In this document: positions 15,927 to 24,354 of the stretch, piece by piece
Layout of the letters: every line of letters begins with the position of its first letter
How positions within the stretch are numbered: the first letter of the stretch is position 1
NCBI GenBank assembly: GCA_947170495.1
Contig: CAMVUB010000006.1
Span: 1-61,061 of the forward strand
Reading direction: 5' to 3'
Source of the DNA: an uncultured Prevotellaceae bacterium
GTDB taxonomy: Bacteria > Bacteroidota > Bacteroidia > Bacteroidales > Bacteroidaceae
DNA: 61,061 bases
The notes under the pieces: model-generated
What the model saw: the letters and a program-made list of their open reading frames with translations, nothing else
Database searches by the model: none
What the model was told of the DNA's origin: nothing
Translations under genes and position numbers: made by a program

Positions 15927-16988
15927 TTACTCGCGGACTTCCCAGATGTCGTTGGTTTCGAGGAGCTCGGCGAAGTTGTGGTACTTCTTCTGGGCGCTGA
16001 CCTCGGCGAGCTGGGCCGTGACGGCATCGTTGTAGGTGGGCGCCTCCACGTCGCGGATCACACCGAGGGCAATGGGGAAGCCGTCGCCGTCGCCCATGAG
16101 GGCGAGCTTCAGCTGCAGGGTGTTGTCCTCGCAGTGAGCGTCGTGCACGAGGACATCGTCGAGCGTGTAGCCGTCCTTGCCAATCTCCACGACCTTGAGG
16201 CCGAAGCCTTCCTGCACGAGACCGAACTCGTTGTTCTCACCGAAGACGAGCTTCTCGCCGTGGCGCACGTAGATGGCGTTGCGCTTGCGGCCTTCCTTGT
16301 CATAGACGCTGTCATGGGTGCCGTTGTTGAAGATAACGCAGTTCTGCAGGATCTCGCAGACACTGGCGCCCTTATGCGCACGGGCTGCCTTCAGTACCTC
16401 GATGGTGCCGGGGGCGTCGGTGGCTACGGCGCGGGCGAAGAAATGGCCGCGGGCACCGAAGCATAGCTCAGCGGGACGGAAGGGGTCCTCAACGGTACCG
16501 TAGGGGCTGGACTTCGAGACGAAGCCACGGGGGCTCGTGGGCGAGTACTGACCCTTCGTGAGACCGTAGATGCGGTTGTTCAGCAGGATCATGTTTAGGT
16601 CGATGTTACGACGGTTGGCGTGGATGAAATGGTTACCGCCAATGGCGAGGCCGTCGCCGTCGCCGCTGACCTGCCACACGTCGAGGTTAGGATTCGTCAC
16701 CTTAGCGCCCGTGGCGATGGCGGCGGCACGCCCGTGGATGGTATTCATGCCGTAGGTGGCCATGTAGTGAGGCAGACGGCTGCTGCAACCGATACCACTG
16801 ATGACGGCGACATTGTGCGGCGCCACGCCTATCTCGGCGAGGGCCTTGTGCAAGGAGGCGAGGAAGAAGTGATCTCCGCAGCCCGGACACCACCGCGGCT
16901 GCCCTTTCTTATAATCGGAAGCCATCCAAGTAGCGGCCCCCTCTTCGGCCCCCGAGGGGGCTACGTTTGTCTTGGAAATAGTATTCAT
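15927..16988 (-). CDS. korB: 2-oxoacid:ferredoxin oxidoreductase, beta subunit
   Basis: This 353-residue subunit binds thiamine diphosphate and an Fe-S cluster for CoA-dependent oxidative decarboxylation of 2-oxoglutarate (or a related 2-oxoacid) with ferredoxin. The start of the conserved region is WCPGCGDHFFLA, followed by GIGCSSRLPHYMATYGMNTIHGRA and the ThDP motif GDGDGLAIGGNHFIHANRRN. It pairs with korA (17356-19323), but a DUF559 gene separates the two subunit genes with 1-bp TAATG overlaps on each side. The N-terminus carries an in-frame palindromic insert, NVAPSGAEEGAAT (about residues 5-20), between the start codon and the conserved ASDYKKGQPRWCPGCG. Confidence 0.92.
   Translation of the reverse strand: MNTISKTNVAPSGAEEGAATWMASDYKKGQPRWCPGCGDHFFLASLHKALAEIGVAPHNVAVISGIGCSSRLPHYMATYGMNTIHGRAAAIATGAKVTNPNLDVWQVSGDGDGLAIGGNHFIHANRRNIDLNMILLNNRIYGLTKGQYSPTSPRGFVSKSSPYGTVEDPFRPAELCFGARGHFFARAVATDAPGTIEVLKAARAHKGASVCEILQNCVIFNNGTHDSVYDKEGRKRNAIYVRHGEKLVFGENNEFGLVQEGFGLKVVEIGKDGYTLDDVLVHDAHCEDNTLQLKLALMGDGDGFPIALGVIRDVEAPTYNDAVTAQLAEVSAQKKYHNFAELLETNDIWEVRE
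16930..16972. repeat. Palindromic element, family C, in korB
   Basis: GCGGCCCCCTCTTCGGCCCC then CGAGGGGGCTAC forms the half-element translated as APSGAEEGAA, the counterpart of APSGAVRGA in the methyltransferase. Confidence 0.85.
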
Positions 16989-17356
16989 TATAAATTGTCT
17001 TTTATCGTCTCTAATACTCTATCAACGTTGTTGAATAATTCTTCGTTGGTGAATCTGATAACTCTAAAGCCTCTACTTTCTAACCATTCTGTCCGCTGCT
17101 CATCACTTATTTGCTGTTGTTCAAGTTGGTGGTATCCACCATCAAGTTCAACGATTAATTTTGAGGTTATACATACGAAATCCGCGATATAATCGCCAAT
17201 GATATGCTGACGTTTGTATGTAACCCCTAATCCGTCTGCATTTAGGAATTCCCAAAGCAAGGCTTCCGCTTCTGTTGGGTGATTTCTATTGTATGCAGCA
17301 TGTTCACGCAATATGTGATATAGAGCAGGGTCTGCAGTTTGGTAGTCGTAGCTCAT
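16988..17356 (-). CDS. DUF559 (PD-(D/E)XK-like) endonuclease-domain protein
   Basis: This 122-residue protein fits the DUF559 family, related to very-short-patch-repair endonucleases. Landmarks are HPTEAEALLWEFL (about 31-43), GVTYKRQHIIGDYIADFVC with the catalytic Asp, and KLIVELDGGYH with the ExD pair. It lies between korA and korB, overlapping each by one base in a TAATG junction. Its DNA is clearly more AT-rich than either neighbour. TAATGA occurs at both ends, which looks like a duplicated target. Function is unproven; it may be a selfish single-gene cassette or a repair nuclease. It is not needed for the oxidoreductase. Confidence 0.8.
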   Translation of the reverse strand: MSYDYQTADPALYHILREHAAYNRNHPTEAEALLWEFLNADGLGVTYKRQHIIGDYIADFVCITSKLIVELDGGYHQLEQQQISDEQRTEWLESRGFRVIRFTNEELFNNVDRVLETIKDNL

Positions 17357-19323
17357 TATTCATCCAGTATCTGTTTGAACGCTTCTACCAATTCGCTGAC
17401 GACGAAGGGTTGGCCTTTGACTTGGTTGAACTGGGCGGGTGCAAAATTATCAATTCTCATACGAAGGTATGATGCCAATTGTCCCATATTTTGCTCTGCA
17501 ACGACTACCTTCGGGTAGCGTTTCAAAACCTCTGCTGTATTTGCAGGTAAGGGATTCAAATAACGGAATTGTGCAAGAGCCACTTTATAGGACTTAACAT
17601 CCGTAGCCCCCTCGGGGGCCGAATGGGGGGCTCTCAATTCGTCCATGGCGGCGTGAAGATGCCCGTAGGTGCTGCCGAAGCCCACGATGAGGAGGTCGGC
17701 ATCGGCGGCGTCACCCTCCACTTCGAGGTCTGGGACTTGGATCTTGGCAATCTTCTCGGCACGCAGACGCGTCATCAGGTCGTGGTTCTCGGGATTCGTG
17801 CTGATGGCACCCGTCTTGTTGTCCTTCTCCAGTCCGCCGAGGATGTGCGTGAAGCCCTCGCGACCCGGCACAGCCCAGTAGCGCGTACCATTCTCGGCAC
17901 GCATATAGGGTGTCCACTGGCCCTTCAGCTCCTCAGGCACATAGGGCGGGTTGATAGCAGGGTACTCCTCCAGCTTCGGGAGCTTGAAGGCACCGCTGCC
18001 GTTGGCGATGAAGGCATCGGTGAGCAGTACGACGGGTGTCATGTGCTCCAGTGCCATCTTCGCGGCATCGTAGGCAGCATCGAAGCAGTCGGTGGGTGAG
18101 AGGGCTGCGATGACGGGCATCGGGCTCTCGCCATTGCGACCGAAGAGGACCTGCAGGAGGTCCGTCTGCTCGGACTTCGTGGGCAGACCCGTGGCAGGAC
18201 CGCCGCGCTGCACATCGAGCACCACCAGCGGCAGCTCCATGATGACCGCCAGGTTCATAGCCTCACTCTTCAGACAGATGCCGGGGCCGGAGGTGCTGGT
18301 GACGGCGAGGGCGCCTGCGAAGGAGGCTCCCACAGCGCTGGCACAACCGGCAATCTCATCCTCGCACTGCACGGTCTTCACGCCGAGGCTCTTGTGCTTG
18401 GAGAGCTCGTGGAGCACGTCCGTGGCAGGCGTGATGGGGTAGCTGCCCAGATAAAGCTGCAGACCAGCCTTCTCGGCAGCGGCGATGAAACCGTAGGCCG
18501 TAGCCTTGTTACCCGTGATGTCCATGTAGCGGCCGGGCACCTTCGTCTTCGACTCGATGCGATAGACGTTCATGGCTGAGGAATGCGTGTTATGACCGTA
18601 GTCGTAGCCCGCCTGGATCACCTTGATGTTAGCCTCGGCAATGGCCGGCTTCTTGGCAAACTTCTCGCGCAGGAAGCTGAAGGCCACGTCCAGGTCGCGA
18701 CTGAAAAGCCAGCAGACGAGACCGAGAGCGAACATGTTGCGGCACTTTAAGGCTGTCTTCAAATCCATGCTGGCCCCCCCTACAGCCCCCGAGGAGGCTT
18801 CTTTACCATTGTTGACAGAGGACTTAGCATCCGTAGCCCCCTCGGGGGCCGAATGGGGGGCCGCCAGCAGTGCATCCTTCACCATCGTCGTAATAGGACA
18901 CGCGATGACGCGGTCGGGATTAACGCCCATCTCAGCGATGTAATCGGGGGTTTTGAACTCAGCCTTCTCCAAGTCCTTGGGACCGAAGGCGTCGGTGTCG
19001 ATGATGATGGTGGCGTTGGGCTTGGCGTAGCGCAGCTGCGTCTTGAAGGCAGCGGCGTTCATGGCCACGAGCACGTCGCACAGGTCACCCGGCGTATAGA
19101 CCTTGCCGGCACCGATGTGCACCTGGAAACCTGAGACACCTGTCAGTGAGCCCTGCGGGGCGCGGATGTCTGCGGGATAGTCGGGGAAGGTGGAGATACT
19201 GTTACCCACTGTGGCCGACACCGTGGAGAAGATGTTACCGGCGAGCTGCATTCCGTCGCCGCTGTCGCCAGAGAAGCGGACCACCACTTGCTCCAGCTCT
19301 TGAATGTTTAAACTATCTGCCAT
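17356..19323 (-). CDS. korA: 2-oxoacid:ferredoxin oxidoreductase, fused gamma-alpha subunit
   Basis: This 655-residue protein joins the gamma domain (about 1-230, RFSGDSGDGMQLAGN at 16-30) to the alpha domain with the pyrimidine-binding region (GSYPITPATDVLHEL, VQCEDEIAGCASAVGASFAG, TSTSGPGICLKSEAMNLA). Together with KorB it makes acyl-CoA plus CO2 and reduced ferredoxin. It contains two in-frame family C inserts: AAPHSAPEGATDAKSS through EASSGAVGGAS (about 153-184), in the gamma domain, and RAPHSAPEGATDVKS (about 562-575), near the C-terminus. It is the first gene of a minus-strand operon with DUF559, korB and perhaps the methyltransferase. A -7 box is at 19402-19409. Confidence 0.92.
   Translation of the reverse strand: MADSLNIQELEQVVVRFSGDSGDGMQLAGNIFSTVSATVGNSISTFPDYPADIRAPQGSLTGVSGFQVHIGAGKVYTPGDLCDVLVAMNAAAFKTQLRYAKPNATIIIDTDAFGPKDLEKAEFKTPDYIAEMGVNPDRVIACPITTMVKDALLAAPHSAPEGATDAKSSVNNGKEASSGAVGGASMDLKTALKCRNMFALGLVCWLFSRDLDVAFSFLREKFAKKPAIAEANIKVIQAGYDYGHNTHSSAMNVYRIESKTKVPGRYMDITGNKATAYGFIAAAEKAGLQLYLGSYPITPATDVLHELSKHKSLGVKTVQCEDEIAGCASAVGASFAGALAVTSTSGPGICLKSEAMNLAVIMELPLVVLDVQRGGPATGLPTKSEQTDLLQVLFGRNGESPMPVIAALSPTDCFDAAYDAAKMALEHMTPVVLLTDAFIANGSGAFKLPKLEEYPAINPPYVPEELKGQWTPYMRAENGTRYWAVPGREGFTHILGGLEKDNKTGAISTNPENHDLMTRLRAEKIAKIQVPDLEVEGDAADADLLIVGFGSTYGHLHAAMDELRAPHSAPEGATDVKSYKVALAQFRYLNPLPANTAEVLKRYPKVVVAEQNMGQLASYLRMRIDNFAPAQFNQVKGQPFVVSELVEAFKQILDE
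17601..17640. repeat. Palindromic element, family C, near the korA 3' end
   Basis: ATCCGTAGCCCCCTCGGGGG then CCGAATGGGGGGC. The copy at 18830-18864 is identical over about 33 nt. Confidence 0.9.
18772..18866. repeat. Two inverted family C elements inside korA
   Basis: GGCCCCCCCTACAGCCCCCG (left) and GCCCCCTCGGGGGCCGAATG (right) are inverted copies around a roughly 30-nt centre. The full unit is a composite of two palindromes and is translated without stops. Confidence 0.88.
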
Positions 19324-19401
19324 TATCTTAGTTGAAAGTTTAATGTTTAAATTTTAAAGACGAGAGTACCCTTCAATTTTTCAATTTTGCTTAGACGGGT
19401 G

Positions 19402-19409
19402 CAAAAGTA
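19402..19409 (-). promoter_or_regulatory. -7 box TACTTTTG of the kor operon
   Basis: The minus strand carries TACTTTTG about 79 nt before the korA start. No exact TTTG is seen at the right distance upstream. Confidence 0.5.
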
Positions 19410-19506
19410 CACATTATTTATAATACATGCGCGTGAGCACTTACAAAATATCGTCTTTTTGCTGCATTTTCATGACGAAAAGCAATTATCTCTCAGAAAA
19501 AAGACT

Positions 19507-19514
19507 TACCTTTG
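19507..19514 (+). promoter_or_regulatory. -7 box TACCTTTG of fprA
   Basis: A perfect TACCTTTG lies 30 nt before the fprA ATG; the -33 box is not recognisable. Confidence 0.5.
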
Positions 19515-19544
19515 CCGTCGCAATAACAACAGTAAACCATTTAA

Positions 19545-20723
19545 ATGATCAAAAACATCACTGCAGACATCCGCTACATCGGCGTCGATGACCCCGAGAT
19601 GCGGCTCTTTGAAAGCCAGTACCACACGCCCGACGGCATGTGCTATAACTCCTATGTCATCCTCGACGAGAAGGTGGCCATCATGGACACCAGCGACAGC
19701 CGCACCCTCGAAGCTTGGAAGGCCAACCTCGCAGAGGCCCTTGCAGGCCGCCAGCCCGACTATCTCATCGTGCAGCACCTGGAACCCGATCACGCCAGCG
19801 GCATCGCCGAGGTCTGCGCCCTCTACCCCACCCTGCAGGTGGTCTGCTCCGCTAAGGCCAAGCAGATGATGCCCCAGTATGGCCCCCTCCCGACCTCCCC
19901 CAAGGGGGAGGAGCGTGTGCTCACTGTCAAGGAGGGCGACACCCTCTCCCTAGGCCGCCATACCCTGCAGTTCATCATGGCGCCGATGGTACACTGGCCT
20001 GAGGTGATGGTGACCTACGACGCTACCGACAAAGTGCTCTTCTCTGCCGATGGATTCGGCAAATTTGGCGTCTATGATGCCGATGCCGACGATTGGGCTT
20101 GCGAGGCTCGCCGCTACTACTTTAACATCTGTGGTAAGTACGGCACCCCCGTAAGCACGCTCCTAAAGAAAGCCGCCGCCCTTGACATCCAGCAGATCCT
20201 GCCCCTGCACGGTCCCGTGCTCGAAGGCGAGAAGATGGCCGAGGCCGTGCGCCTCTACACCATCTGGAGCGCCTACGACGTGGAGACCGAGGGCGTCTTC
20301 ATCGCCCACGCCAGCATCCACGGCAACACCGCTGCTGCCGCCGAGCGTCTCGTGGAGATTCTCAAGGCCAAGGGCTGCCCGAAGGTGGCCATCAACGACC
20401 TCTGCCGCGATGACCTGGGAGAGGCCATTGAGGATGCCTTCCGCTACGGTAAGATGATCTGCATGGCCAGCAGCTATGATGCCGGTGTCTTCCCGCCAAT
20501 GTACGACTTCCTGCACCATCTGGACATCAAGGCCTACCAGCGCCGCCGCGTGGGCCTCGTGGAGAACGGTTCGTGGGCACCCAGTGCTGCCAAGACCATG
20601 CGCCCAATGCTCGAAGGGATGAAGCAGGTGGAGATCGTGGAACCCGTCGTCACCCTGCGTGGCAAGATGAAAGACGAGGACCTCGCACAACTCGAAGCCC
20701 TCGCTGAGGCGATGATGAATTGA
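19545..20723 (+). CDS. fprA: A-type flavoprotein FprA (O2/NO reductase)
   Basis: This 392-residue flavodiiron protein combines a metallo-beta-lactamase-like domain (about 1-250) with a flavodoxin domain (about 255-392). The diiron ligands are in HLEPDHASG and VHWPEVM, and further ligands lie in DGFGKFG and LPLHGPV. It would reduce O2 to water or NO to N2O in the cytosol of an anaerobe, taking electrons from the rubredoxin encoded next (20788). A short palindromic insert, GPLPTSPKGEER (about 113-124), lies in the lactamase-like domain between AKQMMPQY and VLTVKEGDTL. Confidence 0.92.
   Translation: MIKNITADIRYIGVDDPEMRLFESQYHTPDGMCYNSYVILDEKVAIMDTSDSRTLEAWKANLAEALAGRQPDYLIVQHLEPDHASGIAEVCALYPTLQVVCSAKAKQMMPQYGPLPTSPKGEERVLTVKEGDTLSLGRHTLQFIMAPMVHWPEVMVTYDATDKVLFSADGFGKFGVYDADADDWACEARRYYFNICGKYGTPVSTLLKKAAALDIQQILPLHGPVLEGEKMAEAVRLYTIWSAYDVETEGVFIAHASIHGNTAAAAERLVEILKAKGCPKVAINDLCRDDLGEAIEDAFRYGKMICMASSYDAGVFPPMYDFLHHLDIKAYQRRRVGLVENGSWAPSAAKTMRPMLEGMKQVEIVEPVVTLRGKMKDEDLAQLEALAEAMMN
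19881..19915. repeat. Palindromic element in fprA
   Basis: GGCCCCCTCCCGACCTCCCC then CAAGGGGGAGGAG forms a hairpin around CTCCCCCAAGGGGGAG and is translated as GPLPTSPKGEE. Confidence 0.8.
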
Positions 20724-20760
20724 AGATTGAAACATTGAAAGATTGAGAATTAAAATTGAA
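20718..20760. repeat. Degenerate ATTGAAAGA array between fprA and rubredoxin
   Basis: Five or six imperfect ATTGAAA(GA) units begin at the fprA stop codon (AATTGA). Confidence 0.75.
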
Positions 20761-20787
20761 TATTAATCCTTTAACAACTGAACAACT

Positions 20788-20949
20788 ATGAAAAAGTATG
20801 TTTGCGACCCTTGTGGTTACGTGTATGACCCCGAATTGGGCGATCCCGATAACGGCATCGCTCCCGGCACCGCTTTCGAAGACCTCCCCGAGGATTGGGT
20901 ATGCCCCATCTGCGGCGTAGGCAAGGAAGACTTCAGCGCCGAAGAGTAA
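20788..20949 (+). CDS. rub: Rubredoxin
   Basis: A 53-residue protein begins [19 protein letters not shown] and shows the two rubredoxin CxxC knuckles, CDPCGY (residues 6-11) and [11 protein letters not shown] (about 39-49), which bind one iron. Length is typical. It lies 64 bp after fprA in the same direction, and FprA normally takes electrons from rubredoxin, so the two form a functional pair for oxygen or nitric oxide detoxification. The gene is too short for many ORF callers but has no ambiguity. Confidence 0.95.
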   Translation: MKKYVCDPCGYVYDPELGDPDNGIAPGTAFEDLPEDWVCPICGVGKEDFSAEE

Positions 20950-20950
20950 G

Positions 20951-20990
20951 CGAAGATTGAAAAATTGAAGGATTGAAAAATTGAAAGATT
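20951..20990. repeat. Degenerate GATTGAAAA array before recX
   Basis: Four copies of GATTGAAAAA/GATTGAAAG run up to and include the TTG proposed as the recX start. Confidence 0.8.
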
Positions 20991-21478
20991 CTTCAAAAGC
21001 GAAGTCATTAACTAATGACGAAGCCTTTAGCCGCATGGCGGCCCTCTGCAGCCTGAGCGAACATTGCGAAAGCGAGATACGCGAGAAGCTGCGGAAGGCC
21101 GCTATGCCAGCTTCTGACATCGAGGACATCGTGGACAGGCTCTACGATGAGGGCTTCCTCGACACCGCCCGCTACTGCCGCGCCTTCGCACGCGACAAAC
21201 TGCGTTTCGACCATTGGGGAAGCATGAAGATACAGCAGGCGCTCCGCCTGAAAGGCCTCCCTGACGCAGACATCAGCAAGGCGCTCGCAGACCTCTACGA
21301 GGAACTCGGCGATGACTACCACCGCATCCTACAGGATACACTCCAGCAGAAAGCGCGCACACTGCCCTCCCCCACCGACGACGAGCATGCCGAATACATC
21401 CGTCGCGGCAAACTTATCCGCTTCGCTGCCAGCCGTGGCTTCACCCTCGACGAAATCCTCAAGGAATTTGAGAATTGA
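20981..21478 (+). CDS. recX: Regulatory protein RecX
   Basis: This 165-residue all-helical protein matches RecX, which modulates RecA filaments. Characteristic segments are CSLSEHCESEIREKLRK, IVDRLYDEGFLDTARYCRAF and KLRFDHWGSMKIQQALRLKG. The reported start is TTG 20981, inside a tandem repeat. The first in-frame ATG (21035) lies only a few residues before the conserved first helix. Either start is possible; TTG gives the more usual N-terminal length. Confidence 0.85.
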   Translation: MKDSSKAKSLTNDEAFSRMAALCSLSEHCESEIREKLRKAAMPASDIEDIVDRLYDEGFLDTARYCRAFARDKLRFDHWGSMKIQQALRLKGLPDADISKALADLYEELGDDYHRILQDTLQQKARTLPSPTDDEHAEYIRRGKLIRFAASRGFTLDEILKEFEN

Positions 21479-21523
21479 AAATTGAGAAGTCCTTTAACTT
21501 CCACAAGATAACATTGTAATCGA

Positions 21524-22309
21524 ATGCCCCACTTCTGCCTGGACGATTCTCCACATTTCCGCATGATAGAGCTGGATGAAGTCAGCTCTACCAATACTTT
21601 TCTGCGTGACTACCACCCCGTGCGACCCACGGAGATCACGCTGGTGACGGCGGAGTTCCAAAGCGCAGGACGCGGGCAGGCGACCAACCGCTGGGAGTCT
21701 GAGCGCAGCAAGAACCTACTATTCAGCATCTTGGTGCATCCGCAGGCATTGTCTCTCAGCCACCTTTTCCTCCTCAGCGAGGCCATCGCGCTGAGCATCC
21801 GCGATGCCGTCGCCAGTCGCATCACCGACAGCACCGTCACCGTGAAATGGCCCAACGACATCTATGTAGGGGACTGCAAGATTGCCGGCATCCTCATCGA
21901 GAATGCGTTCAAGGGCGCGACCCTAGACAGCTGCATCATCGGCTGTGGCGTGAACATCAACCAAGAAACCTTCCGCTTCCCCACCCTCGCCCAAGGGCAA
22001 AAAGGCATTCCCACTCCCTGCTCGCTCCGGCTGCTGCTGGGGTGCGAAACAGAGCGCACGTTCGTGCTGGAAGATGTTATGGAAGGCTTTACACGACGCT
22101 ATGCACAACTGCAGACTGGACACTATGATGACATCCAACGCGAATACCATGCTGTGCTGTATCGCCGCGACGGCTGGCACGACTACGTAGATGCCAACGG
22201 ACCCTTCCGAGCAGAGATCAAGGAGGTAGAGCCATCAGGTCACCTCGTTTTACACGATGAAATGGGCACTTTTCGCCGCTACGCATTCAAAGAAGTGAGG
22301 TTTGAGTGA
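21524..22309 (+). CDS. birA: Biotin--[acetyl-CoA-carboxylase] ligase
   Basis: This 261-residue enzyme would activate biotin with ATP and transfer it to a carboxyl carrier protein. The biotinyl-AMP loop appears as AGRGQATNRW, followed by TVKWPNDIYVGDCKIAGILIE and IIGCGVNIN. There is no N-terminal helix-turn-helix, so it is a monofunctional ligase and not the biotin repressor form. It follows recX by 45 bp. Confidence 0.9.
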   Translation: MPHFCLDDSPHFRMIELDEVSSTNTFLRDYHPVRPTEITLVTAEFQSAGRGQATNRWESERSKNLLFSILVHPQALSLSHLFLLSEAIALSIRDAVASRITDSTVTVKWPNDIYVGDCKIAGILIENAFKGATLDSCIIGCGVNINQETFRFPTLAQGQKGIPTPCSLRLLLGCETERTFVLEDVMEGFTRRYAQLQTGHYDDIQREYHAVLYRRDGWHDYVDANGPFRAEIKEVEPSGHLVLHDEMGTFRRYAFKEVRFE

Positions 22310-22355
22310 TGATTGTTTGAAAAGTGGAAGCGTGAAAAACGTTTAACTGCAAACT

Positions 22356-22396
22356 GATTTTTTACTTTTCATTCTTTCATTTTTCACTTTTTCACT
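22356..22396. repeat. Degenerate TTTTTCACTTTTCATTC array upstream of lptF/G
   Basis: Four or five imperfect TTTTCA(C/T)T units run up to the -7 box at 22396-22403. The same units in reverse occur at 24303-24354 and directly at 27623-27654. Confidence 0.7.
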
Positions 22397-22403
22397 ACCT
22401 TTG
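22396..22403 (+). promoter_or_regulatory. -7 box TACCTTTG of the LptF/G gene
   Basis: A perfect TACCTTTG lies 19 nt before the ATG at 22423. Confidence 0.55.
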
Positions 22404-22422
22404 CGCCGCTTTTCATGCGCGT

Positions 22423-24327
22423 ATGCGAATAATTAAGAAAATCGACATCTTCATCCTGAAGCAATTCTGCCTGTTGTTCATGGGCACATTCTTCATCTGC
22501 CTCTTCATCTTCATGATGCAGTTCTTGTGGCGCTATGTCGATGATTTGATTGGCAAGGGTTTGTCGATGGCCGTGCTGGGAAAGTTCTTCTTCTACGCCT
22601 CTATGACGTTGATTCCCATTTCGTTGCCGCTGGCCATCCTGCTGGCATCGCTTATCAGCTTCGGCAATATGGGCGAGCGGCTGGAACTCCTGGCGATGAA
22701 GGCTGCTGGAATCCCCCTGCTACGCATCCTGCAGCCCGTAGGCATTCTGGTGATTGCATTGGGCTTCGGCTCGTTCTACTTCCAGAATGTCGTGGCCCCC
22801 GAATCCAGCAAACAGCTGGCAGCACTCCTCTATTCGATGAAGCAGAAGTCGCCCGAGCTGGAGATTCCCGAAGGCGTCTTTTACAACGAGATACCCGGCT
22901 ATAACCTATTCGTTGAGAAGAAGGACGTGGAGTCAGGCATGCTCTACGGCATCATGATCTACACGCAGGGCACCAGCTTCGACGACACGCAGGTCGTGCT
23001 GGCGGACTCCGGACATATCCGCTCCACAGCTGACCAGATGCACCTGCAGCTGACGCTCTACGACGGGCAGCGCTTCCGCAACATGCAGAACACGGGCAGC
23101 GCAATGGATCGCACGACCATCCCTTACATGCGCGAGACGTTCAAGAAGGAGGTGGACCTCATCCCTTTTGACAATAACTTCAGCGTCATCGATGCCGACC
23201 TCTTCAACGACAACGCACAGACGAAGAACCTGCGGGCGCTGTCGCGAGGCATCGACTCCATCATGCAGTATCTCGACTCGGTGGGGCACGCGCAATACGA
23301 GCAGTATGGCTACACCTTCCTGCAGCGGACACAGCTACAGGGTCACTCCGACTCGGCACGCATCGTGGAACGTGTGGCAGCGGAAGCGGTGAATTACGAC
23401 ACCGTCTATTACTCCCTCTCCGATGCCGACCGCGCACGCGCCATGCGAACAGCTTTCGACCACGCCCGCAGCGGTGTGGTGCAGACGGAGCTGTACCTCG
23501 ACTACAATTTCTACACCAACCGCGTGCTGCGTATTCACTACCTGGAGCGCCATAAGAAGTTCACGCTCTCGCTGGCCTGCCTCATCTTCTTCTTCATCGG
23601 CGCACCCCTGGGCGCCATCATCCGCAAGGGAGGACTGGGCGTGCCGGTGGTCGTCTCGGTCGTCATCTTCATCTTCTACTACATGGTGAACGTCACGGGT
23701 GAAAAGCTGGCGAAGTCGGGAGAATGGGATGTCACCTTCGGTACCTGGCTCAGCACGATGGTGTTGGCGCCCATCGCCGTGTGGCTGACCTATAAAGCCA
23801 ACCAGGACTCTGCCGTCTTCAATGTCGAAGCCTACCAGCGCTTCTTCCGGAAGCTGTTTGGCCTGCGCACACACCGCGTGATCAATCGCAAGGAGATCAT
23901 TATGGATGAGGTTGTGCCGGAGACGGTGATACCGGAGATTCAAAGCCTCACCGACGACTGCACAGGCTATGTGCAGAGCCACCGTCTGTGGCGCATGCCC
24001 AACTATTTCCGCATCTTCTTCCGCTATGAGCCCGACAGTGTGGTCATCGAACTCAGCGACCGTCTGGAAGCGCTCGTCGAGGAATTGGGGAACAGCCGCG
24101 ACAACCGCATCATAGGTGCCTTGAACGAAGTACCCATTCTGGTGCCCGATGCGCACACACGTCCCTTCCGCAACCTGCGCCTGAACATGGCGATGGGCAT
24201 ACTCTTCCCCATCGGAATCGTGCTGTGGTTCCGCATCTGGCGCTTCCGCCTGCGCCTGTGGCGCGACCTGCAGCAGACGAAGAAGCAATGCCTGTACATC
24301 ATGGAAAGACTGGAAAGTGAAAAGTGA
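22423..24327 (+). CDS. LptF/LptG-family permease
   Basis: This 634-residue inner-membrane protein belongs to the YjgP/YjgQ family, the membrane part of the LPS-extracting LptB2FG transporter. Membrane segments are visible at about 12-35, 50-85 and 100-125, then a large periplasmic domain (about 135-370) and three further helices (about 380-470). The C-terminal extension past the usual 360-400 residues ends with another hydrophobic stretch ([10 protein letters not shown]), as in other Bacteroidetes members. It is not resolved here whether it is F or G. The last codons are part of a tandem array. Confidence 0.87.
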   Translation: MRIIKKIDIFILKQFCLLFMGTFFICLFIFMMQFLWRYVDDLIGKGLSMAVLGKFFFYASMTLIPISLPLAILLASLISFGNMGERLELLAMKAAGIPLLRILQPVGILVIALGFGSFYFQNVVAPESSKQLAALLYSMKQKSPELEIPEGVFYNEIPGYNLFVEKKDVESGMLYGIMIYTQGTSFDDTQVVLADSGHIRSTADQMHLQLTLYDGQRFRNMQNTGSAMDRTTIPYMRETFKKEVDLIPFDNNFSVIDADLFNDNAQTKNLRALSRGIDSIMQYLDSVGHAQYEQYGYTFLQRTQLQGHSDSARIVERVAAEAVNYDTVYYSLSDADRARAMRTAFDHARSGVVQTELYLDYNFYTNRVLRIHYLERHKKFTLSLACLIFFFIGAPLGAIIRKGGLGVPVVVSVVIFIFYYMVNVTGEKLAKSGEWDVTFGTWLSTMVLAPIAVWLTYKANQDSAVFNVEAYQRFFRKLFGLRTHRVINRKEIIMDEVVPETVIPEIQSLTDDCTGYVQSHRLWRMPNYFRIFFRYEPDSVVIELSDRLEALVEELGNSRDNRIIGALNEVPILVPDAHTRPFRNLRLNMAMGILFPIGIVLWFRIWRFRLRLWRDLQQTKKQCLYIMERLESEK

Positions 24328-24354
24328 AAGAGTGAAAAATGAAAAATTAAAAAT
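24303..24354. repeat. Degenerate AAAGTGAAA array at lptF/G-ribBA junction
   Basis: Six or seven imperfect AAAGTGAA/AAAAATGAA units encode the last residues of the permease (RLESEK) and fill the gap to the ribBA ATG. Confidence 0.8.
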
